Assembly (NCBI GenBank): GCA_024280065.1
Contig: JAJRQX010000035.1
Location: 1-9,673 of the forward strand
DNA length: 9,673 nucleotides
Reading direction: 5' to 3'
DNA from: Aquificota bacterium
Lineage (GTDB): Bacteria; Aquificota; Aquificia; Aquificales; Aquificaceae
The notes under the pieces were generated by a model. The model saw only the letters and a program-made list of their open reading frames with translations, was not told the DNA's origin and searched no databases. Shown piece after piece: positions 1 through 7,460 of this stretch (the stretch's first letter is position 1; every line of letters begins with the position of its first letter). The position numbers and the translations under genes are program-made.

Positions 1-1321
1 GGTCAACACACCCGGGGCCAACACCATAGGAGCCACTGAGCTTACCCTCATGCACATGCTCACCATACTCAGGAACGGCCACGAGGCCCACAGGTCCGTC
101 CTTGAACACAGGTGGGAGAGGAAGAGGTTCATGGGGACCGAACTATACGGGAAGACCCTCGGCATAATAGGTCTGGGCAACATAGGCTCTCAGGTGGCGA
201 TAAGGGCGAAGGCCTTCGGGATGAGGGTCTTGGCATACGACCCATACATACCCCGCGAGAAGGCGGAGAGGCTGGGCGTCAGGCTCGTGGACGACCTTCA
301 CGAGATGCTAAAAGAAATAGACGTCCTCACCATACACGCTCCCCTCACCCACGAGACGAGGAACATGATCTCCGAGAGGGAGTTTGAGATGATGAAGGAC
401 GGCGTTTACATAGTGAACTGTGCGAGGGGAGGGATAGTGAACGAGGAAGCCCTGATAAAGTACCTGAAGCTCGGAAAAGTGAGGGGGGTTGCCCTTGACG
501 TTTACTCAAAGGAACCGCCTCCACCCGAGTTCATAGACAGGCTCAAGGAGTTCCCTAACGTATCCCTCTCACCCCACATAGGCGCGAACACATACGAGTC
601 CCAGGAGAATGTGGCTGTCATAGTTGCCCAGCAGGTCATAAAGGCCTTAAAGGGCATGACGGTGGAGTACGTGGTGAACGCTCCGTTCCCGGACCTCTCG
701 GTCCTTACGCTCATAAAACCACACCTTGACCTCGCCGAGAGGATGGGGAGGTTCATAGTCCAGTGGGCGGAGGAGGGCATAAGGGAGGTCCATATAGAGG
801 TGAGGGGTGACATATCGGACCACTTCCAGCCCATATCCGCAGCGGTCCTAAAAGGTATCCTTGAGGAGGTGGTGGACTTTCCTGTGAACCTCATAAACGC
901 TACCTACGTTGCAAGGGACAGAGGGATAAAGGTTAAGGAGCTATCCTCGGAGGAGACGTCCGATTTCAAGCACTACATAAAGGTTGTGGTTAAGGGGAAC
1001 GGAACCGAGAGGGTTGTGGCGGGGACCGTCCTTGAGGGACAGCTCCTGAGGATAGTCCAGATAGACCGCTACAGGGTTGACGTTGACCCGGAGGGTATAC
1101 TCCTCGTCCTTGAAAACAAAGACGTTCCGGGTGTCATAGGGAAGATAGGTTCTATCCTGGGAGGGGCTAACGTTAACATAGCGGGTTTTAGGCTCGGAAG
1201 GGAGAGGAAGGGTGGCATAGCCCTCGGGATCCTGAACCTTGACGACCCTGTTCCCGAAAACGTCCTTGAGGAGCTGAGGAAGATACCCGAAATACTGTTC
1301 GTAAAACAGGTCACCCTCTGA
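1..1321 (+). CDS. serA: D-3-phosphoglycerate dehydrogenase, 5' end cut off by window start
   Basis: Oxidises 3-phosphoglycerate to 3-phosphohydroxypyruvate with NAD, the first step of serine synthesis in the cytoplasm. The frame is open from base 2, so the gene begins before the window; 439 residues are visible of the roughly 525-530 usual for the long form. Counted from base 2, the Rossmann motif GLGNIG is at 57-62, the substrate-binding arginine lies in NCARGG at about 142, the catalytic glutamate in SKEP at about 171 and the catalytic histidine in SPHIG at about 192. A middle domain with the look of the allosteric substrate-binding (ASB) domain follows. A C-terminal ACT domain (about the last 75 residues, with a DVPGVIGKIGSILG stretch) suggests regulation by an amino acid, probably serine. 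The first methionine in the window (base 50) is internal, because the residues before it (VNTPGANTIGATELTL) are conserved family sequence. It is followed after 16 bases by holB. Confidence 0.93.
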   Translation, partial: VNTPGANTIGATELTLMHMLTILRNGHEAHRSVLEHRWERKRFMGTELYGKTLGIIGLGNIGSQVAIRAKAFGMRVLAYDPYIPREKAERLGVRLVDDLHEMLKEIDVLTIHAPLTHETRNMISEREFEMMKDGVYIVNCARGGIVNEEALIKYLKLGKVRGVALDVYSKEPPPPEFIDRLKEFPNVSLSPHIGANTYESQENVAVIVAQQVIKALKGMTVEYVVNAPFPDLSVLTLIKPHLDLAERMGRFIVQWAEEGIREVHIEVRGDISDHFQPISAAVLKGILEEVVDFPVNLINATYVARDRGIKVKELSSEETSDFKHYIKVVVKGNGTERVVAGTVLEGQLLRIVQIDRYRVDVDPEGILLVLENKDVPGVIGKIGSILGGANVNIAGFRLGRERKGGIALGILNLDDPVPENVLEELRKIPEILFVKQVTL

Positions 1322-1337
1322 GCTTAAATTAAGATTT

Positions 1338-2282
1338 ATGAACCTCAAAGGCCAGGCAAGGGCGAAGGCCATACTTGAACGCATGCAGGAGGCGGAGAGG
1401 ATACCTTCCGCCCTCCTGTTCTACGGGCCCTCAGGTATAGGCAAAACGGTCGCCGCCCTTGATATGGCAAAGGGTGTGTTGTGCCTCAATTCCTCACCTT
1501 GGGGGTGTGGTGAATGTCCCTCGTGCAGACATATGAACCACATAACGGACCTCATACTCAAGGAAGAGTGGGATGGTCTGTCTGTCTACTCCGAGGAGGG
1601 TAGCAGAAAGGTTTTCCTGTACCTGATGGGTGACCATCCCGACTTTGTGTTCGTCCCTCCCCACGGTGCGAGCATTAAGATAGACCAAGTAAGGGCTGTG
1701 AGGGAGTTCTCCTACTCAAAGCCCGCCCTGTCTCACCGCAAGGTGGTGATCTTTGATAGGGCGGACCTGATGACCAGGGAAGCTGCAAACGCACTTCTCA
1801 AAGTCCTTGAAGAACCCCCCGCGGAGACCCACTTCATACTTGTGACCGACACCAAGGAAGCTCTCCCTCCCACCGTTCTCTCCAGAACCCACCAGGTAGA
1901 GTTCCTGCCCCTTGACAGGAAGACCTTCTCCGAAATCCTGGGAGACGCTGAACTCTACGAACTTTCTGGAGGTAGCGTCACCAAAGCGAGGGCTCTTAAA
2001 GAGAGACCTGAGGTCCTCAGCATGGTTGAAGAGTTTCTCTCCCTTGAGCCGGTAAGGGTTTACGAGGTGGCAAAGAAGCTTGACACCATGGACACCCGGG
2101 GTAAGGACCTGTTTTTTTCCCTCCTTGAGGAGAAGGTTTATGAAGCTTTCAGGGAGGGGAGGATAGGTTATGATGATCACGAGGTGATAATGCAGAGGAT
2201 CCTTGAGATCAGAGAGGGTATACCGAAGGGCTTGAGGGTTGACCTTGCCCTTTACTCTATCTACACGTTGATGGAGGTGTGA
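1338..2282 (+). CDS. holB: DNA polymerase III delta' subunit (clamp loader)
   Basis: Part of the clamp-loader complex that opens and places the beta sliding clamp on DNA. The 314 residues are within the family range. An AAA+ fold is visible: intact Walker A GPSGIGKT at 30-37, zinc-binding cysteines at 49, 57, 60 and 63, a Walker-B-like strand at about 135-145, the conserved NALLKVLEEPP at 151-161, and LSRT at 181-184 where clamp loaders usually have SRC. The arginine of that motif is kept and the cysteine is lost. Between Cys63 and the conserved HPDF (100-103) lie 36 residues where only a few are usual, so there is an insertion of roughly 28 residues. The start ATG gives a normal N-terminus; no Shine-Dalgarno sequence is visible in the 16-base gap (AT-rich), so translation may depend on the serA ribosomes. 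The DnaX gamma/tau subunit is the main alternative, but the length and the following ricT favour delta'. Confidence 0.88.
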   Translation: MNLKGQARAKAILERMQEAERIPSALLFYGPSGIGKTVAALDMAKGVLCLNSSPWGCGECPSCRHMNHITDLILKEEWDGLSVYSEEGSRKVFLYLMGDHPDFVFVPPHGASIKIDQVRAVREFSYSKPALSHRKVVIFDRADLMTREAANALLKVLEEPPAETHFILVTDTKEALPPTVLSRTHQVEFLPLDRKTFSEILGDAELYELSGGSVTKARALKERPEVLSMVEEFLSLEPVRVYEVAKKLDTMDTRGKDLFFSLLEEKVYEAFREGRIGYDDHEVIMQRILEIREGIPKGLRVDLALYSIYTLMEV

Positions 2283-2286
2283 TGCT

Positions 2287-3156
2287 ATGAATTACATAAA
2301 GGTTAGAAGCCTGGACACCAACAAGATAGGTGTCCTTGAGAACTGCGATGAGGATCTCAAAAGGGATGACCTTGTCGTAGTTGACTCGGAAGAGAAGGGA
2401 GAGGACATAGTCAGGGTCCTGGGAGTGTCAAAGGAAGACACAGCTTCAGGGCTCAGGTTCAGATACATAAGGAAGGCTACAAGAAGGGACATCCAGCGTA
2501 TGAAAAGGAATGAGAAGGAGAGCAAGAGGGCCTACAACATATGTAAGGAGAAGATAAAGGAGCATGCCCTTGACATGCATCTCCTTAAAGCCTACGTTCC
2601 CCTCAACGCCCGCAAGATATTCTTCTACTACACTGCGGAGGAGAGGGTTGATTTCAGAAAGCTGGTCAGGGACCTTGCCAAGATCTTCAAAAAGCGTATA
2701 GAGATGAGGCAGGTGGGTGTGAGGGATGCGGTCCAGATCCTGGGCTGGGTGGGTATGTGCGGTGAGATACCCTGCTGTTTGAGGTTCATGGAGAGCTTTG
2801 ACTCCATATCCCTGAAGGACATAGAGGATCAAAATCTGCCCCTCTCTCCTTCCAAGTTTACGGGTCCGTGCGGGAGGCTCGTCTGCTGTATGGCCTTTGA
2901 GAGGGAAAACTACCTGATCAAGACCCTCTTCCCGCCCAAGGACACGGAGATATGTATTGACGGAAAAGTCGGTAAGGTCTTGGAGGTTGATCCCATAAGG
3001 AACCTGATGACAGTGGAGTTTGAAGACAGAAGGAGGGAGATACCCTTGGATGAGGTACTCCCTAAGGGCTACGGGAAGGCTCTTAGTTTTTACAGGGCAT
3101 GTTCGGGTTGCGTCTGTAAAAGCGGGAAGGAGTATGAGGCTGCTATCAGTAATTGA
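2287..3156 (+). CDS. ricT: PSP1-domain protein RicT (YaaT-like), Fe-S protein
   Basis: Homologue of Bacillus subtilis RicT/YaaT, which with RicA and RicF forms a 4Fe-4S complex that influences RNase Y-dependent RNA maturation, competence and sporulation. The role in this organism is unknown. The 289 residues carry the hallmark region: RIEMRQVGVRDAVQILG at about 137-153, GMCGEIPCC (Cys158, 163, 164), then QNLPLSPSKFTGPCGRLVCC at 182-201 (Cys195, 200, 201). These are the cluster cysteines of the family. An additional CSGCVC group (Cys272, 275, 277) sits near the C-terminus. The start is set by GGAGGTG ending 7-8 bases before the ATG; holB stops only 4 bases upstream. The holB-ricT pair is also adjacent in B. 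subtilis. No ricA or ricF is seen in the window. The last 23 bases overlap the next gene. Confidence 0.9.
   Translation: MNYIKVRSLDTNKIGVLENCDEDLKRDDLVVVDSEEKGEDIVRVLGVSKEDTASGLRFRYIRKATRRDIQRMKRNEKESKRAYNICKEKIKEHALDMHLLKAYVPLNARKIFFYYTAEERVDFRKLVRDLAKIFKKRIEMRQVGVRDAVQILGWVGMCGEIPCCLRFMESFDSISLKDIEDQNLPLSPSKFTGPCGRLVCCMAFERENYLIKTLFPPKDTEICIDGKVGKVLEVDPIRNLMTVEFEDRRREIPLDEVLPKGYGKALSFYRACSGCVCKSGKEYEAAISN
3125..3132 (+). promoter_or_regulatory. Ribosome binding site of the RlmN-like gene, unusually close
   Basis: GGAAGGAG inside the end of ricT, only 1 base before the ATG at 3134, or 3 bases if GGAAGG pairs. This is tighter than usual. No other in-frame start fits the family alignment better, so the ATG probably depends partly on translational coupling to ricT. 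Confidence 0.45.
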
Positions 3157-3937
3157 GGGCGACCTGAACAGGCTCCTTGTATTTGAGCTTGACGACGGAA
3201 GCAGGGTGGAGTCCGTCTTCTACAGGGGAGATACCCTCTGCGTATCAACCCAGGTAGGATGTTCCGTAAGGTGCATATTCTGTGCCTCCGGGAAGAATGG
3301 CCTGATCAGAAACCTCACCCCCGACGAGATCTTCTGTCAGTTCAAGAAGGCTTCCGAACTGTTTCCGATAAGGAGAATAGCGGTAGCAGGGATCGGTGAC
3401 CCACTCCTTAACTGGAAGAACGTAATGGAGGCCTTCTGGAGATTCAAAGGAGAAGGTCTCAAGGTCTCCTTCTACACCGTCGGACACCCGCCCCATAGAC
3501 TTAAAGAACTCCTCCTGCTTCCCCACGCTGGCGTCACCATCTCTGTCCACTCAACAGACCGGGGGGTGAGGAGGTTTCTAATGCCCCATGCGGGGGACCT
3601 TAGGGATGTTGTAAAGGTCCTCAAAGAGACGCTCCCTCTAATGTCCAAAAGGAAGAGGAAGAAAGTCAGTATCGCCTACATGCCTATACAGGGCATCAAC
3701 GACTCGGATGAAGAGGTCCTCAGGATAGGAACCCTGGCGAGTGAACTCGGTGTCAGCGTGACCCTCCTCTACTACAACAGAGTATCGAACTTGAGACCTG
3801 TGAGCCTGGAGAGGTACGAGACCATATTCAGGAAGTTAAGGTCCATGGGTGTAAGGGTGACCTTCTCAACCCGTTTCAGGAAGGATAGGATCGGAGGTTG
3901 CGGAACCTTAATCATAGACAGGGAGGTGGCTGCATGA
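3134..3937 (+). CDS. Short RlmN/Cfr-like radical SAM RNA methyltransferase
   Basis: 267 residues matching the catalytic half of RlmN, the enzyme that makes 2-methyladenosine at A2503 of 23S rRNA and A37 of some tRNAs. The cluster motif CSVRCIFC holds Cys43, 47 and 50. Cys36 in TLCVSTQVGC matches the methyl-relay cysteine 118 of E. coli RlmN, and Cys256 in IGGCGTL matches the methyl-accepting cysteine 355. Both are needed for this chemistry, so it should be an active methyl synthase. Differences: the N-terminal RNA-binding domain (about 80-90 residues) is missing, the SAM-side motif GMGEP reads GIGDP (86-90), and CGQL reads CGTL. An upstream in-frame extension to TTG at 3020 exists but lies fully inside ricT in another frame and does not resemble RlmN. 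The gene overlaps ricT by 23 bases and the next gene by an ATGA. It may modify a different RNA or position from true RlmN, so I give no symbol. Confidence 0.82.
   Translation: MRLLSVIEGDLNRLLVFELDDGSRVESVFYRGDTLCVSTQVGCSVRCIFCASGKNGLIRNLTPDEIFCQFKKASELFPIRRIAVAGIGDPLLNWKNVMEAFWRFKGEGLKVSFYTVGHPPHRLKELLLLPHAGVTISVHSTDRGVRRFLMPHAGDLRDVVKVLKETLPLMSKRKRKKVSIAYMPIQGINDSDEEVLRIGTLASELGVSVTLLYYNRVSNLRPVSLERYETIFRKLRSMGVRVTFSTRFRKDRIGGCGTLIIDREVAA
3922..3929 (+). promoter_or_regulatory. Ribosome binding site that fixes the yvcK start
   Basis: GGAGGTGG, with GGAGG ending 7 bases before the ATG at 3934. It supports that ATG over the in-frame TTG at 3898, whose own GGAGG touches the start codon with no spacing. 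Confidence 0.75.
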
Positions 3938-4914
3938 AGGTAGTTGCTGTGGGCGGGGGAACGGGACTCTCTACACTCCTGAGGGGCCTCAAGAGGGAGG
4001 TTGGAGAGAGCATAAAGAAGCTGACAGCGATCGTCACCGTAGCGGACAGCGGAGGTAGTACGGGCAGGATAAGGAAGATCTATAACATACCCGCACCCGG
4101 AGACATAAGGAACTGCATAGTCGCCCTTTCGGACAGCGAGGAGATAATGCAGAACCTCTTCCAGTTCAGGTTCAAAGGGGAGGGCCTTGAAGGTCATGCC
4201 TTCGGCAACCTTTTCCTGACAGCTATGACCGAGATAACGGGTAGCTTCCTTGAGGCTGTGAAGATCACCAGCAAGATACTAAGGACTAAAGGAGAGATAA
4301 TACCATCAACGGTGAGCGACGTCCATTTGGTAGCCAAGTTCTCGGACGGTTCCGTTGTAGAGGGAGAGGAGGCGATAACCGAATACGGAAAGGGTAAAGA
4401 CGTCAGGATAGAGGACATATGGATAGACCCTGAGAACGCCCAGGCACCCATAGACGCCATAGGTGCGATAGAGACGGCTGACCTGATTCTCTTCGGACCC
4501 GGCAGTCTCTTTACAAGCATAATACCCAACATGCTAATAGAGGGTATAAGGTCCGCGGTCAGCAGAAGTCCGGCCCTCAAGGTCTTTATAGTGAACGCCA
4601 TGACACAGCCCGGCGAGACGGACGGTTTCACAGCCTACGACCATTACATGACCTTCCTCAAGTTCTCAGGTCTTGAAAGGGTGGACGCTGTTATAGTGAA
4701 CACGAAGATGCCCCCGAGCGGTCTCCTGAAGAAGTATCTTGAACAGGGGCAGGAACCTGTAGTCCCTGATGTAGGCAGGATAGCCAGAGAGGGTCCGAAC
4801 GTTTACGCTGAGGACCTGATAGGCGAACAGGAGAGCTACGTGAGGCACGATCCCGATAGGCTCACAGACCTTATCCTCAGGATAGCTCAGGATGAGATAC
4901 TTTCTGGAATTTGA
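3934..4914 (+). CDS. yvcK: YvcK/CofD-like protein (gluconeogenesis factor family)
   Basis: Member of the YvcK branch of the CofD fold, 326 residues. In B. subtilis and mycobacteria YvcK binds UDP-GlcNAc and is needed for normal cell-wall synthesis and growth on gluconeogenic substrates; its enzymatic activity, if any, is not established. The N-terminus [20 protein letters not shown] holds the glycine-rich nucleotide-binding loop, followed by [18 protein letters not shown] at about 30-47, [14 protein letters not shown] at about 54-67, GHAFGNL, and [14 protein letters not shown] in the second half, all family hallmarks. Archaeal-type CofD (2-phospho-lactate transferase) is less likely because no F420 gene is nearby and [10 protein letters not shown] is the YvcK form. 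The ATG overlaps the previous stop as ATGA. A link to gluconeogenesis would suit an autotroph that builds sugars from pyruvate, but that is inference. The last 23 bases overlap nadB. Confidence 0.88.
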   Translation: MKVVAVGGGTGLSTLLRGLKREVGESIKKLTAIVTVADSGGSTGRIRKIYNIPAPGDIRNCIVALSDSEEIMQNLFQFRFKGEGLEGHAFGNLFLTAMTEITGSFLEAVKITSKILRTKGEIIPSTVSDVHLVAKFSDGSVVEGEEAITEYGKGKDVRIEDIWIDPENAQAPIDAIGAIETADLILFGPGSLFTSIIPNMLIEGIRSAVSRSPALKVFIVNAMTQPGETDGFTAYDHYMTFLKFSGLERVDAVIVNTKMPPSGLLKKYLEQGQEPVVPDVGRIAREGPNVYAEDLIGEQESYVRHDPDRLTDLILRIAQDEILSGI

Positions 4915-6421
4915 CACAGCGCGTCTCCCAGAAGACAGGGCGGACATAGTCATCTGCGGTAGCGGTATAGGAGGACTCACCACCGCCATAGTTTTAAGGG
5001 AGCTCGGTCTCAGACCTCTGATACTCACCAGGGGAATAGGCAATACCTACTACTCCCAGGGAGGGATAGCCGCAGCCGTTCACCCCCAGGACAGTCCCTA
5101 CCTCCACATGATGGACACCCTGAGAGCAGGTAGATATCTGAACGACACGAAGGCGGTTATGACGCTCGTTGAGGAGGGTATCCTCCGGATAGCGGACCTT
5201 GAAAGGTGGGGCGTCCGGTTTGACAGAAGAAACGGCGAGTACGATACAACTTCGGAGGGAGGTCATTCCTTCCCACGTGTCCTTAAGGTAAAGGACTTCA
5301 CCGGCAGGGAGATATACACGAAGCTCCTGAAGAGGGTGGAAGACCTGAGCGTACCCATAGTTCAGGGAGAGCTCCAGGAGATAGTTGGGGAGGAGAGGGT
5401 AGAGGGTCTGATCTACACGCAGGGTGGGTCTATAAGGTTCCTTAGGACGGGAGTTCTGGTCCTCGCAACGGGCGGTGCGGCTTCTATGTTCCTGCACACA
5501 TCAAACCCATCCAGAGTGAGGGGAGATGGCATAGGGATAGCTTTTAGAGCGGGTATCCCTATAAAGAACCCGGAATTTGTCCAGTTCCACCCCACCGTGT
5601 TCATGGGGACGAACCTTCTGATATCTGAGGCGGTCAGGGGTGAGGGTGCGATCCTCGTTGACTCAAAGGGAGAAAGGTTTGTGGACGAGCTCATGCCGAG
5701 GGACGTGGTCGCGAGGGCCATATACATGAAACTCAAGGAGGGCGATCAGGTCTTCCTTGACATGAGGCCCGTGGCCAGAAGGGGTGTAAGGCTTGAGGAG
5801 AGGTTTCCCACAATATTCAGTTTCCTCAAGGATAATGGACTTGACCCATACAGGGATCCGATCCCGGTCGTCCCGGCGGCCCACTACTACATAGGGGGGC
5901 TTGACGTTGATACCTTCGGCAGAACCATACTTCCGGGCCTCTACGCGGTTGGGGAGTGTGCTTGCACGGGGGTCCACGGGGCGAACAGATTAGCCTCAAA
6001 CTCCCTCTTGGAAGGGGTCGTCTTCGGATACAGGACCGCCTACAGGGTGTACCATGATATGAAGTATCTGAAGGTGAGTGGGGCGGACTTCAGGAACAGG
6101 GCGAAAGGAGGTAAAGCACACAAGGTAAGCTTTGGTGATTTAAGGAAGCTGATGTGGGAAAATGTGGGGCTTGAGAGAAGGGAAGAGTACCTGCTGAAGG
6201 CTGAGGAAAGCATAAGGAGCTGGGTTGAGGAGGTGATCGTATCCGAACCATCCCCCGAAAGCAGGCAGACCCTTGACATACTCTTGGTTGCACTCGCCAC
6301 CGTCAGGGGAGCTATACTGAGGAAGGAAAGCAGGGGTGTTCACTACAGATCTGATTTCCCCAGCGAGAGGGAAACATTCAGGAAAGACACCCTGATACAC
6401 ATCCAGCATCTCGGTATTTAA
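4892..6421 (+). CDS. nadB: L-aspartate oxidase
   Basis: Flavoenzyme that oxidises L-aspartate to iminoaspartate, which NadA condenses with dihydroxyacetone phosphate to quinolinate in NAD synthesis. It can use oxygen or fumarate as acceptor. The 509 residues are a normal length. FAD site GSGIGG is at 23-28, SQGGIAA at 55-61, FHPT at 232-235 with an active-site histidine, PRDVVARAI at 269-277 with the conserved arginine, AAHYYIGG around His331, and [20 protein letters not shown] at 354-373. The C-terminal helical domain ends with [12 protein letters not shown], typical of NadB rather than of the SdhA/FrdA relatives. The only usable start is the ATG lying 23 bases inside yvcK, with a weak AGG just before it, so initiation is probably coupled. 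Neither nadA nor nadC is in the window. Confidence 0.93.
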   Translation: MRYFLEFDTARLPEDRADIVICGSGIGGLTTAIVLRELGLRPLILTRGIGNTYYSQGGIAAAVHPQDSPYLHMMDTLRAGRYLNDTKAVMTLVEEGILRIADLERWGVRFDRRNGEYDTTSEGGHSFPRVLKVKDFTGREIYTKLLKRVEDLSVPIVQGELQEIVGEERVEGLIYTQGGSIRFLRTGVLVLATGGAASMFLHTSNPSRVRGDGIGIAFRAGIPIKNPEFVQFHPTVFMGTNLLISEAVRGEGAILVDSKGERFVDELMPRDVVARAIYMKLKEGDQVFLDMRPVARRGVRLEERFPTIFSFLKDNGLDPYRDPIPVVPAAHYYIGGLDVDTFGRTILPGLYAVGECACTGVHGANRLASNSLLEGVVFGYRTAYRVYHDMKYLKVSGADFRNRAKGGKAHKVSFGDLRKLMWENVGLERREEYLLKAEESIRSWVEEVIVSEPSPESRQTLDILLVALATVRGAILRKESRGVHYRSDFPSERETFRKDTLIHIQHLGI

Positions 6422-6457
6422 AACGTTTAAAATAGTAACTTATCGGGAGGAAAACCC
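6416..6457 (+). promoter_or_regulatory. AT-rich near-palindrome and possible promoter before the flavoprotein gene
   Basis: The largest gap in the window (6422-6457). At 6416-6433 there is an 18-base near-palindrome, ATTTAAAACGTTTAAAAT, with 8 of 9 pairs matching; it covers the nadB stop. TAAAAT at 6428-6433 could act as a -10 box, but I see no good -35 box 16-18 bases upstream. GGGAGG at 6445-6450 is a clear ribosome binding site 7 bases before the ATG. A promoter or operator is possible; composition alone could also explain the palindrome. Confidence 0.3.
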
Positions 6458-7435
6458 ATGGACGTTAAGTTTGGACTAACTTACCAACCTGAGGAGATCT
6501 ATGATGTCATCATCATAGGAGCCGGTCCTGCGGGGACATCGGCAGCCATATACACTGCGAGGGCGGGTCTGAGCACCCTCGTTCTTTACAGGGCTGAGGC
6601 GGACGGAGCCCTCGGGGTTACGCAGCAGATAGAGAACTATCCCGGGGTTCCAGGCCCTATATCGGGATATGAGCTCCTGAAGATAATGAGAGAGCAGGCC
6701 AAGAGCTTCGGTGCCAAGTTCGTCAGGGGTAAGGTTATAGCCACGGACCTCAGCGGTGAGATCAAGAAGGTCTTTACCATAGACGGAAGGGAGTTCAGAG
6801 GAAGAACTGTCATAGTGGCCTCGGGTGCCATGGAAAGGGCTAACAAGTTCAAGGGGGAGGAGGAGCTTCTGGGGAGGGGAGTTTCCTACTGTGGTGTGTG
6901 CGATGCCGCCTTCTTCAAAGACCAGCCCGTAGCGGTAATAGGAGACGATGACTACGGTATAGAGGAAGCTGAGTTCATATCCAGGTTTGCGAGCAAGGTT
7001 TACTTCGTTGTCCCGACCAGCAGGATAAAGGCTCCACCAGAAGTCATTGAGGGGTTCACCAAGCTGAAGAACGTTGAAGTCCTTCTGAGACACAGGGTTC
7101 TGGAAATAGTTGGAGATAAGACTGTAAAGGCACTTAAGCTCAGGGACCTCAACGAGAAGAAGGAAAAGACCTTGGAGGTAAACGGTGTCTTCATATTCCT
7201 GGGAGGGACCAAGCCCTCCGTGGACTTCCTCATGGGTCAGGTTGAGATGACCGAAGGGGACTGTATAGTGGTTAACGAAGAGATGATGACCTCTGTCCCA
7301 GGCGTCTTTGCTGCGGGGGATGTGCTCTGTAACGAGGTCAAGCAGGCGGTGGTCGCCGCGGCGATGGGCTGCAAGGCAGCTCTGGCTGTGGACAAGTACC
7401 TCAACAAGAAATCAAAGATAACACCCCAGTGGTGA
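6458..7435 (+). CDS. Thioredoxin-reductase-like flavoprotein lacking NADPH-binding motifs
   Basis: 325 residues with the low-molecular-weight thioredoxin reductase fold. The family reduces thioredoxin through FAD and a redox cysteine pair. Visible: FAD loop GAGPAG at 21-26, IENYPG at 58-63, redox pair in YCGVCD (Cys145, Cys148), and the second FAD motif GVFAAGD at 282-288 followed by the conserved QAVVAAAMGCKAA. The NADPH site is not conserved. Where E. coli TrxB has GGGNTA this protein has GDDDYG (162-167), and where it has HRRDGFR this has VPTSRIK (185-191). The flanks (VEEA-like IEEA, RFASKV) align without gaps, so this is substitution and not a frameshift. Ferredoxin- or otherwise NADPH-independent relatives (clostridial FFTR, Gloeobacter DTR) share such losses. 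It may be an active thioredoxin reductase with another donor. Its stop abuts the stop of the convergent gamma-subunit gene. Confidence 0.85.
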   Translation: MDVKFGLTYQPEEIYDVIIIGAGPAGTSAAIYTARAGLSTLVLYRAEADGALGVTQQIENYPGVPGPISGYELLKIMREQAKSFGAKFVRGKVIATDLSGEIKKVFTIDGREFRGRTVIVASGAMERANKFKGEEELLGRGVSYCGVCDAAFFKDQPVAVIGDDDYGIEEAEFISRFASKVYFVVPTSRIKAPPEVIEGFTKLKNVEVLLRHRVLEIVGDKTVKALKLRDLNEKKEKTLEVNGVFIFLGGTKPSVDFLMGQVEMTEGDCIVVNEEMMTSVPGVFAAGDVLCNEVKQAVVAAAMGCKAALAVDKYLNKKSKITPQW

Positions 7436-7460
7436 TCAGACCGCAGCGACCTCCTGGGGT
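7423..7460. terminator. Possible bidirectional terminator hairpin at the convergent gene ends
   Basis: Perfect 7-base inverted repeat ACCCCAG (7423-7429) and CTGGGGT (7454-7460) around a 24-base loop containing the two stop codons. Only a short T run follows on the plus strand (TTT) and a scattered T-rich stretch on the minus strand. The arms lie inside the coding ends of both genes. The loop is long, so this is a weak candidate, but there is no other place for a terminator nearby. Confidence 0.3.

Noticed and set aside
3020..3133. Longer N-terminus for the RlmN-like protein from TTG at 3020
   Set aside because: The extension lies wholly inside ricT in another frame and does not resemble the RlmN N-terminal domain; the family match begins just after the ATG at 3134.
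3134..3937. RlmN-like gene as a degraded fragment of a longer gene
   Set aside because: Its 5' neighbour is an intact gene with a 23-base overlap, the frame is unbroken, and all five key cysteines remain.
6941..7030. Compensating frameshifts as the cause of the lost NADPH motifs
   Set aside because: The residues between and around the two motifs align with normal thioredoxin reductases without any gap, so single substitutions explain it better.
6476..7093. Antisense open frame of 205 codons inside the flavoprotein gene
   Set aside because: It lies opposite a clearly conserved gene, has no family motifs, and such frames are expected with this codon use. The same holds for antisense frames at 502-894, 941-1384, 4994-5497 and 8534-9034.
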